Shown: piece by piece, positions 52,074 to 60,789 of the stretch
Layout of the letters: the number at the start of each line of letters is the position of its first letter
How positions within the stretch are numbered: the first letter of the stretch is position 1
NCBI GenBank assembly: GCA_002344135.1
Contig: DDTO01000006.1
Span: forward strand, 213,869 to 277,868
Direction: 5' to 3'
DNA length: 64,000 bases
From: Chthonomonas sp. UBA2362
GTDB taxonomy: Bacteria > Armatimonadota > Fimbriimonadia > Fimbriimonadales > Fimbriimonadaceae
Translations under genes and position numbers: made by a program
The notes under the pieces: model-generated
Databases searched by the model: none
Seen by the model: the letters and a program-made list of their open reading frames with translations, nothing else
Told to the model about the DNA's origin: nothing

Positions 52074-52834
52074 ACCTGGAATTCAGGCGCCTGCCCAACG
52101 GGGACCGCGTCGGGATCGGGCAGCCTCTCCAGCGCTTTCATGGCGTCTATCGGGTCGGCGACCGCCTCATCCTGGACGATGCGCCCATCCTTGAAACGAA
52201 TGATCCGTTTGCAGTGGCGAGCGATCTCCTCTTCGTGGGTCACGATGATGACGGTCTTGCCGTGACGGTTCAGGTCCTGAAACAGAGCCATGATTTCCTC
52301 GGAAGTCCGCGAGTCGAGATTGCCAGTGGGCTCGTCGCCGAGGATGAGGACGGGGTCGTTGACGAGCGCTCGCGCGATCGCGACCCGCTGTTGCTGACCC
52401 CCGGAAAGTTCGCTCGGCTTATGGTCCATGCGCTGGGCGAGGCCCACGCGTACCAGCGCCTCTTCCGCCCGCTTGTGCCGGTCCCTGACTCCGGCATACA
52501 TGAGGGGCAGCTCGACGTTCTTGATCGCCGAGGTCCGTGGCAGCAGATTGAATGTCTGGAACACGAAACCGATGTACTTGTTGCGAATCTCGGCCAGTTG
52601 GTTGTCGGAGAGGCGTGAGACGTCTTCTCCGTTGAGGATGTACTCTCCGGAGGTCGGTCGATCCAGGCATCCGACGAGGTTCATGAACGTCGATTTCCCG
52701 GAGCCCGAGGGGCCCATGATCGCGACGAACTCGCCCGCGCTGATCGAGACGTCGGCGCCGCGAAGCGCGTGGACGACCACGTCACCCATGACGTAGTCCT
52801 TGCAGAGACCCTTGCTTTGGATAACGGCGTTCAC
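52070..52834 (-). CDS. MacB/LolD-type ABC ATPase
   Basis: This is a 254-residue ATPase from the GTG at 52834. Walker A is GPSGSGKST, the signature LSGGQQQR, Walker B ILGDEPTGNLD, and the switch His is in IVTHEEE. The stretch IRNKYIGFVFQTFNLLPR is characteristic of the MacB/LolD type VII exporter group, which uses mechanotransmission. No permease gene is adjacent, so its partner must be elsewhere. Confidence 0.85.
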   Translation of the reverse strand: MNAVIQSKGLCKDYVMGDVVVHALRGADVSISAGEFVAIMGPSGSGKSTFMNLVGCLDRPTSGEYILNGEDVSRLSDNQLAEIRNKYIGFVFQTFNLLPRTSAIKNVELPLMYAGVRDRHKRAEEALVRVGLAQRMDHKPSELSGGQQQRVAIARALVNDPVLILGDEPTGNLDSRTSEEIMALFQDLNRHGKTVIIVTHEEEIARHCKRIIRFKDGRIVQDEAVADPIDAMKALERLPDPDAVPVGQAPEFQV

Positions 52835-52877
52835 TGCTAACTCTATACGTCGCGAGGGTTCAGAAGGGCTTCGCGCA

Positions 52878-53846
52878 TTATTCCGAGTACCGCCCCATCG
52901 CACGGAACCGGTCGAACCGCTGCGCCTTGAGCTGCAGTCCGGTCATGCCGTCCAATTCGGCGAGCGCCTCTACCACGCCGTTCTTGACGATCTCGACCGC
53001 CTCCGCCGGATCGCGGTGGGCCGCGCCGAATGGTTCTGCCAGAACGCGGTCCACGAGGCCGTACTCGAGCGCGGATTGGGCGGTGAGTCGAAGCGCCGCG
53101 GCCGCCTGGTCTCCCTTCTCCGGCGCACGCCAGAGAATTGCCGCGCAGCCTTCCGGCGGGATGACGCTGTAGATCGCATGCTCGAGGATGAGCACCTTGT
53201 TCGCGCAGGCGATGCCGATCGCGCCGCCGCTCCCTCCTTCGCCGATGACAACCGAGACGATCGGCACCTGGAGTTCGAACATCTTGAGCATGCTGGCGGC
53301 GATCGCTTCGCTGATGCCGCGTGATTCGCTTTCCACGCCGGGGTCCGCCGCCGGAGTGTCGACGAAAGTGACGACCGGCAGTCCGAATCGATCGGCCATC
53401 TCGAAGAGCCGGATCGCCTTGCGGTATCCCTCCGGCTTGGCCATAGCGAAATTGCGATACTGGCGATCTTGGATAGTTCGGCCCTTCTGGTGGCCGAGTA
53501 CCATGCAGGGCCGGCCGTCGAGGCTGGCCGGGCCACCCACGATCGCGTGGTCTGCGCCATGGCGCCTATCTCCGTCGAGTTCGACGAAGTCCTGAAAGAT
53601 TCCGTGGATGTAGTCGAGGGTATAGGGTCTGGGCTCCGCCCGGGCGAGGAGCACTTTCTGCCAGGGCCCGAGGCGGCTGTAGACGACCGAGATGTAGTTA
53701 TCACGCCGTCGTTCGAACTCGACGATCCGCTCTTCGATCTCGTCCTTGCGCTCGGGTTCCGACCGGGCCGCTTGGCGCAGTTTGGCGAGGGCCTCGTCGA
53801 GTTCGATCAAGGGTTTTTCCCACTCTTTCCACGATTTGGCCGCCAT
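52878..53846 (-). CDS. accA: Acetyl-CoA carboxylase carboxyltransferase subunit alpha
   Basis: This 322-residue protein has the N-terminal helical part (LDEALAKLRQAARSEPERKD) and crotonase-like core of AccA, with GGPASLDGRPCMVLGHQKGR, TFVDTPAADPG and IGEGGSGGAIGIACANKV forming the oxyanion and CoA sites. With AccD it transfers carboxyl from biotin to acetyl-CoA. accD is not in the window. Confidence 0.95.
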   Translation of the reverse strand: MAAKSWKEWEKPLIELDEALAKLRQAARSEPERKDEIEERIVEFERRRDNYISVVYSRLGPWQKVLLARAEPRPYTLDYIHGIFQDFVELDGDRRHGADHAIVGGPASLDGRPCMVLGHQKGRTIQDRQYRNFAMAKPEGYRKAIRLFEMADRFGLPVVTFVDTPAADPGVESESRGISEAIAASMLKMFELQVPIVSVVIGEGGSGGAIGIACANKVLILEHAIYSVIPPEGCAAILWRAPEKGDQAAAALRLTAQSALEYGLVDRVLAEPFGAAHRDPAEAVEIVKNGVVEALAELDGMTGLQLKAQRFDRFRAMGRYSE

Positions 53847-53864
53847 GGGGAACGGGGAGTCTAC

Positions 53865-55136
53865 CTAGGCAGGCTGTCGTTCGTCCGACGCGTGGCAAGC
53901 CGCCGCGATCGCCTCCGCATATCGCCTGGCCGCCCCGCGATGCTTCGCCACGAGTGCTTTGGCCTCCTGGCCCATTCGTGAGCGTCGCTCGGGTTCGTCG
54001 AGCAGGTCGCCCAACGCCGCCGCGAGTTCATCGGCGTTCGAAGCCACGATCGACGCTCCGGCGTCAGCCGCCGCTCTGGCGGCAAAGGCGAAATTCTGCA
54101 TATTCGGGCCATGGATGACAGGCTTGCCGTGCGCGAGGGGCTGGATGAGGTTCTGCCCACCGAAGTTCGAAAATCCCCCTCCCACGATCGCGACATCGGC
54201 AAGAGCGTAGACCCGACCCAGTTCTCCGTAGGTATCGAGCACCAGGTACCTCCCGGATTCGCCACGAGAGCGCCGAGCCACCGACCCGAAGCGAGCCGCC
54301 ACCGCGTCGGCGAGCGCGTCGGCCCGTTCCAAGTGGCGAGGAGCGTGGATGATCTTCAACCCGGGTCGATCGAGCCGCTCGATCGCGTCCAGAACCAACG
54401 CCTCCTCCTCTTCTCCGCGAGTGGAGCCGAGCACGACCACTGCCTCGCCCTCGCCGATACCGAACTCGCGCCGCAGCGCCACCGGATCGACTTCTTCGAG
54501 AGCGCCTTCGTCGAACTTGCAGTTGCCGAACACTTCTGCGTGCTCCGCACCGAGTGCTCGGATCCGGTCGGCATCCAGTTCGGTCTGCATCAATGCGCGA
54601 TCGAGATATCGGAGCAGCGACCGATAGAAGAAACGCACCTTCCTCGCCCTCGGAAAGGATCGGTCGCTTATCCGGCCATTCACCAAGAGGGTCGCCGCTC
54701 CCATCGCCTGGGCGGCCCAGAGAAAGTTGAGCCAAAGTTCGGTCTCCATGACCGCCACGACCTCCGGTCGAACCCTCGTCATCGCCGCCATCTGGAACCG
54801 GGCGACGTCGATGGGGAAGTACACGAGATGGTCGTAAAGCCCCGTCGCCCTCTCCCTCGCGGTCTGATGGCCGCTGCTGGTGGTCACCGAGAGCACGATC
54901 TCGTGGTCCGGGAGGAGCGACCGTACTTCGGCCAAGATCGGCATCGCCGCCACCACCTCGCCGACGGAGACTGCATGGATCCAAATCCGCTTCGTCTTCG
55001 GATCGGGCGGGAAATCGAATTCGCCCTGCCGCTCCTTCCAGTTCGGCGCCTCTTGCCGCGCCCGGGCCCGGAGGAGCATCCAGGGGACCCAGAGGGGGGC
55101 GAAGAGCGTGAGGAGGAAGTTGTAAAGGAGGAACAT
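53865..55136 (-). CDS. waaA: 3-deoxy-D-manno-octulosonic acid transferase
   Basis: This 423-residue GT30 enzyme has an N-terminal membrane anchor (MFLLYNFLLTLFAPLWVPWM), then WIHAVSVGEVVAAMPIL and METELWLNFLW in the acceptor domain. FGNCKFD and IVGGGFSNFGGQNLIQPLAH lie in the CMP-Kdo-binding domain. It adds Kdo to lipid A precursor, which implies an LPS-bearing outer membrane. It ends 18 bases before accA and starts four bases after purC, so the three may be cotranscribed. Confidence 0.92.
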   Translation of the reverse strand: MFLLYNFLLTLFAPLWVPWMLLRARARQEAPNWKERQGEFDFPPDPKTKRIWIHAVSVGEVVAAMPILAEVRSLLPDHEIVLSVTTSSGHQTARERATGLYDHLVYFPIDVARFQMAAMTRVRPEVVAVMETELWLNFLWAAQAMGAATLLVNGRISDRSFPRARKVRFFYRSLLRYLDRALMQTELDADRIRALGAEHAEVFGNCKFDEGALEEVDPVALRREFGIGEGEAVVVLGSTRGEEEEALVLDAIERLDRPGLKIIHAPRHLERADALADAVAARFGSVARRSRGESGRYLVLDTYGELGRVYALADVAIVGGGFSNFGGQNLIQPLAHGKPVIHGPNMQNFAFAARAAADAGASIVASNADELAAALGDLLDEPERRSRMGQEAKALVAKHRGAARRYAEAIAAACHASDERQPA

Positions 55137-55140
55137 CGGC

Positions 55141-56031
55141 CTAGAACGGCATCCCGGTGATGCGGGAATAGGCCTCGACGTACTTCTCGCGCGTCCGTTG
55201 AATCACGTCGTCGGGCAGAGTCGGGCCTGGCGGCCGCTTATCCCAGCCGATCGACTCGAGGTAGTCGCGCACGTACTGCTTGTCGTAGCTGGGTTGGGCG
55301 CGGCCCGGTTGCCAAAGGCTCTCTTCCCAAAAGCGGGAGCTGTCCGGCGTGAGGGCTTCGTCGATCCACGTCAGCTCGCCGTCGACGAGTCCGAACTCGA
55401 ACTTCGTGTCGGCAAGGATCAGGCCTTGGGCCTCGGCATGTTCGGCGGCCCGTGAGTAGATTTCGAGGGTCAGCGTTCGCAGCCTGCCGGCGAGTTCCTG
55501 GCCGACGAGGTCTTGCATCTCCTCAAAGGAGATGTTCTCGTCGTGGCCCTCGGTCGCCTTGGTCGCGGGGCTGAAAATCGGCTCGGGAAGTCGGTCGCCG
55601 TCGAGGAGCCCGGAGGGCAAATGGAGGCCGTGCACGCCTCCACCGGACGCACGGTACTCCTTGTAAAGCGAACCCGTCAGATAGCCCCTAGCGACGCATT
55701 CGACGGGGATCACCTCCGCGCGGCGAGCGATAGCGCAGCGTCCGCGAAGAGGCTCGCTCCAAGCTTCGCCGATCCGGGCGGCGATGCGGTCGTCGTCGAT
55801 GGCAACGAGATGGTTCGGGCAGAGGTCGACGAATCGCTCGAACCAGAAGGCGCTCATCTGGTTGAGGATCCGCCCCTTGTCCGGCACACCATTGGCCATC
55901 ACGACATCGAAGGCGCTGATTCGGTCCGTGGCGACGATCAGCAGGGTGTCGCCGAGATCGTATACCTCCCTAACCTTGCCTCGCTTCGGCGCCGCAAGGC
56001 CCGGGAGGCAGGTTTCGAGGAGGGCAGCCAT
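55141..56031 (-). CDS. purC: Phosphoribosylaminoimidazole-succinocarboxamide synthase
   Basis: This is a 296-residue protein from the ATG at 56031. GKVREVYDLGDTLLIVATDR is the family opening (ATP site); VECVARGYLTGSLYKEY and LADTKFEFGL complete the active site. It ligates aspartate to CAIR in purine synthesis. The length fits the longer eukaryote-like subgroup with a C-terminal LWQPG...SYDKQYVRDYL segment. No good SD is seen. Confidence 0.95.
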   Translation of the reverse strand: MAALLETCLPGLAAPKRGKVREVYDLGDTLLIVATDRISAFDVVMANGVPDKGRILNQMSAFWFERFVDLCPNHLVAIDDDRIAARIGEAWSEPLRGRCAIARRAEVIPVECVARGYLTGSLYKEYRASGGGVHGLHLPSGLLDGDRLPEPIFSPATKATEGHDENISFEEMQDLVGQELAGRLRTLTLEIYSRAAEHAEAQGLILADTKFEFGLVDGELTWIDEALTPDSSRFWEESLWQPGRAQPSYDKQYVRDYLESIGWDKRPPGPTLPDDVIQRTREKYVEAYSRITGMPF

Positions 56032-56111
56032 CGGTTCTATTATGAAGGCGGGCGCGGCAAGGGGCGGCGTCGGAATCGATGCCGCCCCTCGATTATCGGC
56101 TGCTCCCGCTG

Positions 56112-56993
56112 CTACGGATTGACGAGCACGTAGGTGGTGGCAGACGAGGCCGGATTCGACAGGGTTATGTCCACGCGCCTTGCCGTGGTAGCGCGGTTGC
56201 TTCCGAACACGATGAACGTCGCCCACCGGCGACCTGCGGGCACGGTAAAAGTCGCGGGGCCCGTCAGGGCTGTCGATGAGTAGCGCACGGTGAAGCGAGA
56301 GCCTCCCGGAGGAGCCGCTCGGTCCAGATTGACCGTGATCACCGATCGCTGTCCTGTCCTGATTTCGCGAGGGAGGGCCGAGAGGGAAACCACTCTCGAG
56401 AACGCCGGCCCCGCAGAAATCAGCGAAAGTTGGGCAATGCAGGAGAAGTTCGTCCCGCCATCTCCTCCTCCGCCCGGTACTTCTCGCACCGTGAGATACT
56501 GTCCCATGACGGGAGCCACGATGATCACGTTGTGGTGGACCCAGCCGTCGATCGAATCGGCCGCGTAAACGAGCGTCCCGAAGGTGTTCGGACTGTTCGA
56601 TATTCCGACTTCGATGGAGCCCGCTCCACCTGCCAGCGCGCTGAGATCGAACTGCAATTGGTAGCTTTGACCCGGGAAGACGGGACCGTTCAAGGTGGCC
56701 GAGAATGCATCGGAGTTTCCGTTCGCCTGGCGATGCAGTCCGATCTTGATGTTGCCGACCGGAGGCTGGGGGCCGAAGTCTGTGCCGTAAATGAGGTCGA
56801 GTTCTTCGGCGGTCCCGAAGCCAGTGCAGTTCGCGACCGTGTTGGTGAAATCCGCGTTCGACATATTGAAAACCGTGCTGCCCGCGGTGTTGTTAGTGAA
56901 TCCGCCGTTCAGCACCATCTCTTGGGCGGCGGCGGTGCCGGCCAAGCCTAGGCAGGCCGCCAGCATTGGAATAATTCTTCTGAAGGTACGCAT
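56112..56993 (-). CDS. Secreted protein sharing the propeller protein's C-terminal module
   Basis: This is a 293-residue protein from the ATG at 56993, with GGAGAG ahead. It has a signal peptide (MRTFRRIIPMLAACLGLAGTAAA). Residues about 25-195 resemble a DUF642/CBM-type jelly roll (EMVLNGGFTNNTAGSTVF, then SYQLQFDLSALAGGAGSIEV). The final 95 residues (VITVNLDRAAPPGGSRFTVR, then TFTVPAGRRWATFIVFG) align by eye with the end of the 1157-residue protein. It is not PEP-CTERM tagged. Confidence 0.72.
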   Translation of the reverse strand: MRTFRRIIPMLAACLGLAGTAAAQEMVLNGGFTNNTAGSTVFNMSNADFTNTVANCTGFGTAEELDLIYGTDFGPQPPVGNIKIGLHRQANGNSDAFSATLNGPVFPGQSYQLQFDLSALAGGAGSIEVGISNSPNTFGTLVYAADSIDGWVHHNVIIVAPVMGQYLTVREVPGGGGDGGTNFSCIAQLSLISAGPAFSRVVSLSALPREIRTGQRSVITVNLDRAAPPGGSRFTVRYSSTALTGPATFTVPAGRRWATFIVFGSNRATTARRVDITLSNPASSATTYVLVNP

Positions 56994-57052
56994 GTCTCTC
57001 TCCAAGCGCAAGCGTGCGCTGGGCAAGATTCTAGCACCTCGCCGCTGAGGCT

Positions 57053-58309
57053 CTACGAAACTTTGCGGAAGATGAGAGATACGTTGTGGCCGCCGAAGCC
57101 GAACGAATTGGACAGCACGCAGTTCAGCGGGGCCGGTCTGGAGCGGTTCGGTACGTAGTCCAGGTCGCAATCGGGATCAGGCTTCTCATAGTTAATCGTC
57201 GGGGGCAAGACATTGTCTCGCATCGCCAGTAGACAGACCGCTGCCTCGATCGCTCCCGCCGCTCCGAGACTGTGACCGATCATCGACTTCGTACTGCTTA
57301 CCGGCAGGCGCGAGGCGTAATCCCCGAAGACCCGCTTGATCGCTAGCGTTTCGAGACGGTCGTTATAGAGGGTCGACGTTCCGTGGGCGTTGATGTAATC
57401 CACAGCTCCCGGTTCGAGTCCGGCGCCCCTCAGGGCAGCCTTCATTGCGCGGGTGGCGCCATCGGCTTCGGGGTCGGGCTGGGTGATGTGGAAGGCATCG
57501 CCCGTCATGCCGTACCCGACGATCTCGGCGTAGATCGTGGCCCCTCGGTTCACCGCGAACTCGTAGTCCTCCAATATGAGTACTGCGGCCCCCTCCGAGA
57601 TCACGAAGCCGTCGCGCTCGGCGTCGAACGGTCGCGAGGCATGGGCCGGATCGTCGTTGCGCGTGCTCATTGCGCGGGCCGAGCAGAACCCGGCCATGCC
57701 GATTTCGTTGATCGGCGCTTCGGTGCCTCCGGCCAGCATTGCCACCGCATCTCCGCGCCTGATGATGTGGTAGGCGTCCCCGATGGCGTTCGCACCGGTC
57801 GCGCAGGCCGTCACCACACAAGAATTCGGTCCCTTGAGTCCGTGAACGATCGAGGTGTATCCCGATGCCATATCGGGGATCATGTAGGGCACGAGGAAGG
57901 GCGAGACCTTCGAAGGCCCACCTTCGATCTGTCGGCGGAACTGCTCGCCGAGGAAGGTGAGGCCGCCGATACCCGAGCCGATCATTACGCCGACCTGTTC
58001 AGCAAGCTCGCCTTCGGCCTTTAGGCAGGCATCGTTCAGGGCCATGGTAGAAGCCCCGACCGCGAACGCGATAAAGCGATCGATCCGTCGAGCCTCCTTT
58101 TTGTCGAGCCAGTCCTCCGCCTCGAAATCCCGGACTTCGGCCCCGATCTGGGTCGTGAACTCCGACGGGTCGAGATGCGTGATCCGGTCGACCGCGTTCT
58201 CTCCGGCGACGATACGTGGCCAGAACTTATCGACACCCGTACCGAGGGGGGTGATTCCGCCGAGGCCGGTTACGACGACCCGGCCGGACGGCCGGGGGGC
58301 ACCTGCCAT
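57053..58309 (-). CDS. fabF: 3-oxoacyl-[acyl-carrier-protein] synthase II
   Basis: This 418-residue ketosynthase condenses acyl-ACP with malonyl-ACP. The active-site Cys is in VTACATGANAIG (about 163-174), the two His in INAHGTST and SMIGHSLGAAG, and the Lys in SSTKSMIG. The ATG overlaps the acpP stop by one base (TAATG), the usual acpP-fabF coupling. Confidence 0.96.
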   Translation of the reverse strand: MAGAPRPSGRVVVTGLGGITPLGTGVDKFWPRIVAGENAVDRITHLDPSEFTTQIGAEVRDFEAEDWLDKKEARRIDRFIAFAVGASTMALNDACLKAEGELAEQVGVMIGSGIGGLTFLGEQFRRQIEGGPSKVSPFLVPYMIPDMASGYTSIVHGLKGPNSCVVTACATGANAIGDAYHIIRRGDAVAMLAGGTEAPINEIGMAGFCSARAMSTRNDDPAHASRPFDAERDGFVISEGAAVLILEDYEFAVNRGATIYAEIVGYGMTGDAFHITQPDPEADGATRAMKAALRGAGLEPGAVDYINAHGTSTLYNDRLETLAIKRVFGDYASRLPVSSTKSMIGHSLGAAGAIEAAVCLLAMRDNVLPPTINYEKPDPDCDLDYVPNRSRPAPLNCVLSNSFGFGGHNVSLIFRKVS

Positions 58310-58548
58310 TACTTCTTCGACTTGATATACTCGACGGCGTCCTGAACCGTCTTGAGCGAGGTGACGTCGTCGTCCGGAATGTCGACGCCGAACGCCTCCT
58401 CAAGCGCCATCACTAGTTCAACGACGTCGAGCGAGTCGGCGCCCAGATCTTCCTGGAATGAAGCGGTCGCCACGACCTCTTCCTCTTTCACGCCCAGCTG
58501 CTCGACGGTAACGTTCTTGACCCGGTCGAAAATCTCTTGATCGGTCAT
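58309..58548 (-). CDS. acpP: Acyl carrier protein
   Basis: This 79-residue acidic four-helix protein has the phosphopantetheine serine in LGADSLDVVELVMALEE (Asp-Ser-Leu). The ATG at 58548 gives the standard MTDQEIFDRVK start; an ATG 12 bases earlier is possible. It carries acyl chains for FabF, encoded immediately downstream. Confidence 0.96.
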   Translation of the reverse strand: MTDQEIFDRVKNVTVEQLGVKEEEVVATASFQEDLGADSLDVVELVMALEEAFGVDIPDDDVTSLKTVQDAVEYIKSKK

Positions 58549-58622
58549 GGTTTCCAACATACCCGCCGAATGTACCCGCCTTGGCGCGCGTCTCTCCAGC
58601 CCGAATCGCCTACAATGATGAG

Positions 58623-60788
58623 ATGATGCCAGGGAAGCGCGGCATCGCCGCCATTCTTCTCGGGCTCTTCGCAATCGCCGCCCCAGGTGGCGGGGGCCAA
58701 CCCAAAGTCGAGGCCGCATTTCTGGTCGAAACCCCGACCGGAAACGAACTCGTCGTGGTTGTCGGCGAAGACCAGAAGACGATCGGCCCGACGACCGCCA
58801 ACCGCCTCGCTTGGAACTCCTCCGGGAACCGCGTCGCGCTCCACTTGGCGCCTGCCGGCGCGCTCGCGGTGTGGCGCGAAGGACGTGAGGGCTTCGTCGA
58901 GGTTTCGACGAAGGCCGAGAGCCCGGTTTGGTCGCCTGACGGGGCCAAGCTCCTGTTCCGCCGGGGTGGCGAGCTGTTCGTCTATGTCGCAACGGCCATC
59001 GGAAGCGAGCCCTTCCCGATCGCGAAGGGAGTGCGGTGCGCCGCGTGGTCCCCTTCGGGCGATCGCATCGCATTCGCGACGCTCGAAGCCATTTCGGTCT
59101 GCGACGCCGATGGAAACAACCCTCGGCAGGCCATCGAAGGTCGGACTGCCACAGCCCTGGCATGGTCGCCGACTGGCCGAGCCATCGCCTTCATCGAGCC
59201 GGGTCTGGGCAAGGGCGCCCCACCGAACCTGTACACCGCAGCCGTCAATGGGACCAGCATGGCCAAGAAAGGCGTCCTGGACGCCGCCCGAATTGCCTGG
59301 GGCCCCACGGGCAAGCATCTCGCCGCCGAGACCGCCAATGGGATCGAGGTGCTCGACCTCACGACCGGCAAAGTCGAAGCCATTTTCGCCGGTATGCGTG
59401 GCCCTGCCGTCTGGGCCGGCCCGCGTCAACTCGTCGGATTCAAGGACGGAGCGCCTTGTGAGGCGATCGTCGGCGAGAAAGACCTTCGCACCTTCGCCCG
59501 CCTCGAAGGGAAGAAGATCGTCCACGCCGGCGCCGTCCCTGCGGTCTACGTGAGCAACGAGTCGATCCTCGACGATCCCTTCCAGGAAGCACCGAAGCCG
59601 AAGGAGGGCCAGATGGCTCTTCGGGGGACCGTCGTAGTTCTCGAGCCGCTCGACGACAAGTTCACGATCTCCGTCGAGACGATCGTAGACGGCAAAGGCA
59701 GCGAGCGGCACTTCGGGCGTCCTATCGAGCAGCCGATGGAGTTCAACCACCTGACGGTTCGGTTCACCCCCGAACGGCAGCGACCGCTTCGCGCGGTCGA
59801 CCTGAAACTCGACGACGAAGTCATGGTCCTCGTCAACGCGACCAAACTCGATGCGCAGGCCACGCTCTCGGCGGCCTCGGTGACCATTGCCGGTGATGTG
59901 ATTCCCGAGCCGGGCACCGAGCCGACCAAGGCACGCCGTCCGGCGCCCCATATCTCGGGCAGGGCGATCGAGTACGACGGTGTCTCGATGGAGAAGGTCG
60001 TCGTGCCGATGACCTTCCCGGTGCTGGGCAACGTTTGGTACGAGGATTGGTTCCTCGCGCCGAGGGGGGGAGGCACCCGGCGTCACCATGGCCAAGACCT
60101 GATGGCCAAGAAGATGACTCCGCTGGTCGCCTGCTTCGAAGGCAAGGTCATCGTCGGCCTCGCAAGGCCAGGGGGCCACCATACGATCAAAATCAAGGGG
60201 AGCAACGGCTGGACCGCTTGTTACTACCACGTGAACAACGATAACCCCGGAACCGACGACGGTCAAGGCGGGGCGGCCAACGCGTTCGCCCCCGGCCTCA
60301 GGACCGGCATGTTCGTTTACGAGGGTCAGTTTCTCGGTTATGTGGGTGATAGCGGGAATGCCGAGACGACCGCGCCCCACCTGCATTTCGAACTTTGGGA
60401 CGATCATTTCGGGGCCGTCGTGAACGCCTTTCCCTCACTCAGGGCTGCCGATCGCATCGAGGAACCCGTCTATGCCGCCCCGGCGCCCGACCTCGTTCCT
60501 TCGGCCGGCGAATCGAGGGTCGACGGCATCGTCCGCAAGATCGACGACGCCCGCGAGACCCTGCGCATGGACCTGGTCGCTCGATTCAGCCGCGGGAGGA
60601 TGCGTGTCGTGACCACCCCCACCAGCGTTTGGGGCAAGATCGGTCCGTCGACCCAACTGCAATTGCGGGGCAGCCGGGCGAAGATCGGGCCGGACGACCT
60701 GCGGCCCGGCCTCCAGGGCACCATCGTCGGTGTTCAGCCTGCGAAAGACCGCGCGGTGGTCGCCCGGGTAGGCGCATTCGAGAAATAG
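58623..60788 (+). CDS. TolB-like propeller fused to M23 peptidase domain
   Basis: This is a 721-residue protein. The N-terminal signal segment is MMPGKRGIAAILLGLFAIAA. Residues about 60-300 hold TolB/WD40-like repeats (SPVWSPDGAKLLFRR, CAAWSPSGDRIAFAT, ALAWSPTGRAIAFIE). Residues about 460-620 form an M23 LytM-type domain with HHGQD (H-x-x-x-D, about 489) and HLHFEL (H-x-H, about 586), so the zinc site looks intact. A 90-residue beta-rich C-terminus follows. Probably a peptidoglycan-binding or cleaving envelope protein. It is divergent from acpP. Confidence 0.78.
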   Translation: MMPGKRGIAAILLGLFAIAAPGGGGQPKVEAAFLVETPTGNELVVVVGEDQKTIGPTTANRLAWNSSGNRVALHLAPAGALAVWREGREGFVEVSTKAESPVWSPDGAKLLFRRGGELFVYVATAIGSEPFPIAKGVRCAAWSPSGDRIAFATLEAISVCDADGNNPRQAIEGRTATALAWSPTGRAIAFIEPGLGKGAPPNLYTAAVNGTSMAKKGVLDAARIAWGPTGKHLAAETANGIEVLDLTTGKVEAIFAGMRGPAVWAGPRQLVGFKDGAPCEAIVGEKDLRTFARLEGKKIVHAGAVPAVYVSNESILDDPFQEAPKPKEGQMALRGTVVVLEPLDDKFTISVETIVDGKGSERHFGRPIEQPMEFNHLTVRFTPERQRPLRAVDLKLDDEVMVLVNATKLDAQATLSAASVTIAGDVIPEPGTEPTKARRPAPHISGRAIEYDGVSMEKVVVPMTFPVLGNVWYEDWFLAPRGGGTRRHHGQDLMAKKMTPLVACFEGKVIVGLARPGGHHTIKIKGSNGWTACYYHVNNDNPGTDDGQGGAANAFAPGLRTGMFVYEGQFLGYVGDSGNAETTAPHLHFELWDDHFGAVVNAFPSLRAADRIEEPVYAAPAPDLVPSAGESRVDGIVRKIDDARETLRMDLVARFSRGRMRVVTTPTSVWGKIGPSTQLQLRGSRAKIGPDDLRPGLQGTIVGVQPAKDRAVVARVGAFEK

Positions 60789-60789
60789 C

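Noticed and set aside
58545..60407. A 620-codon open frame antisense to the propeller-M23 gene, and similar frames antisense to rfbB, the isomerase, the multicopper oxidase, tnaA and the TPR genes
   Set aside because: These follow from GC-rich codon use on the true strand. Their translations are Arg/Asp/Gly/Val-rich with no domain, while the opposite strand encodes clear families.
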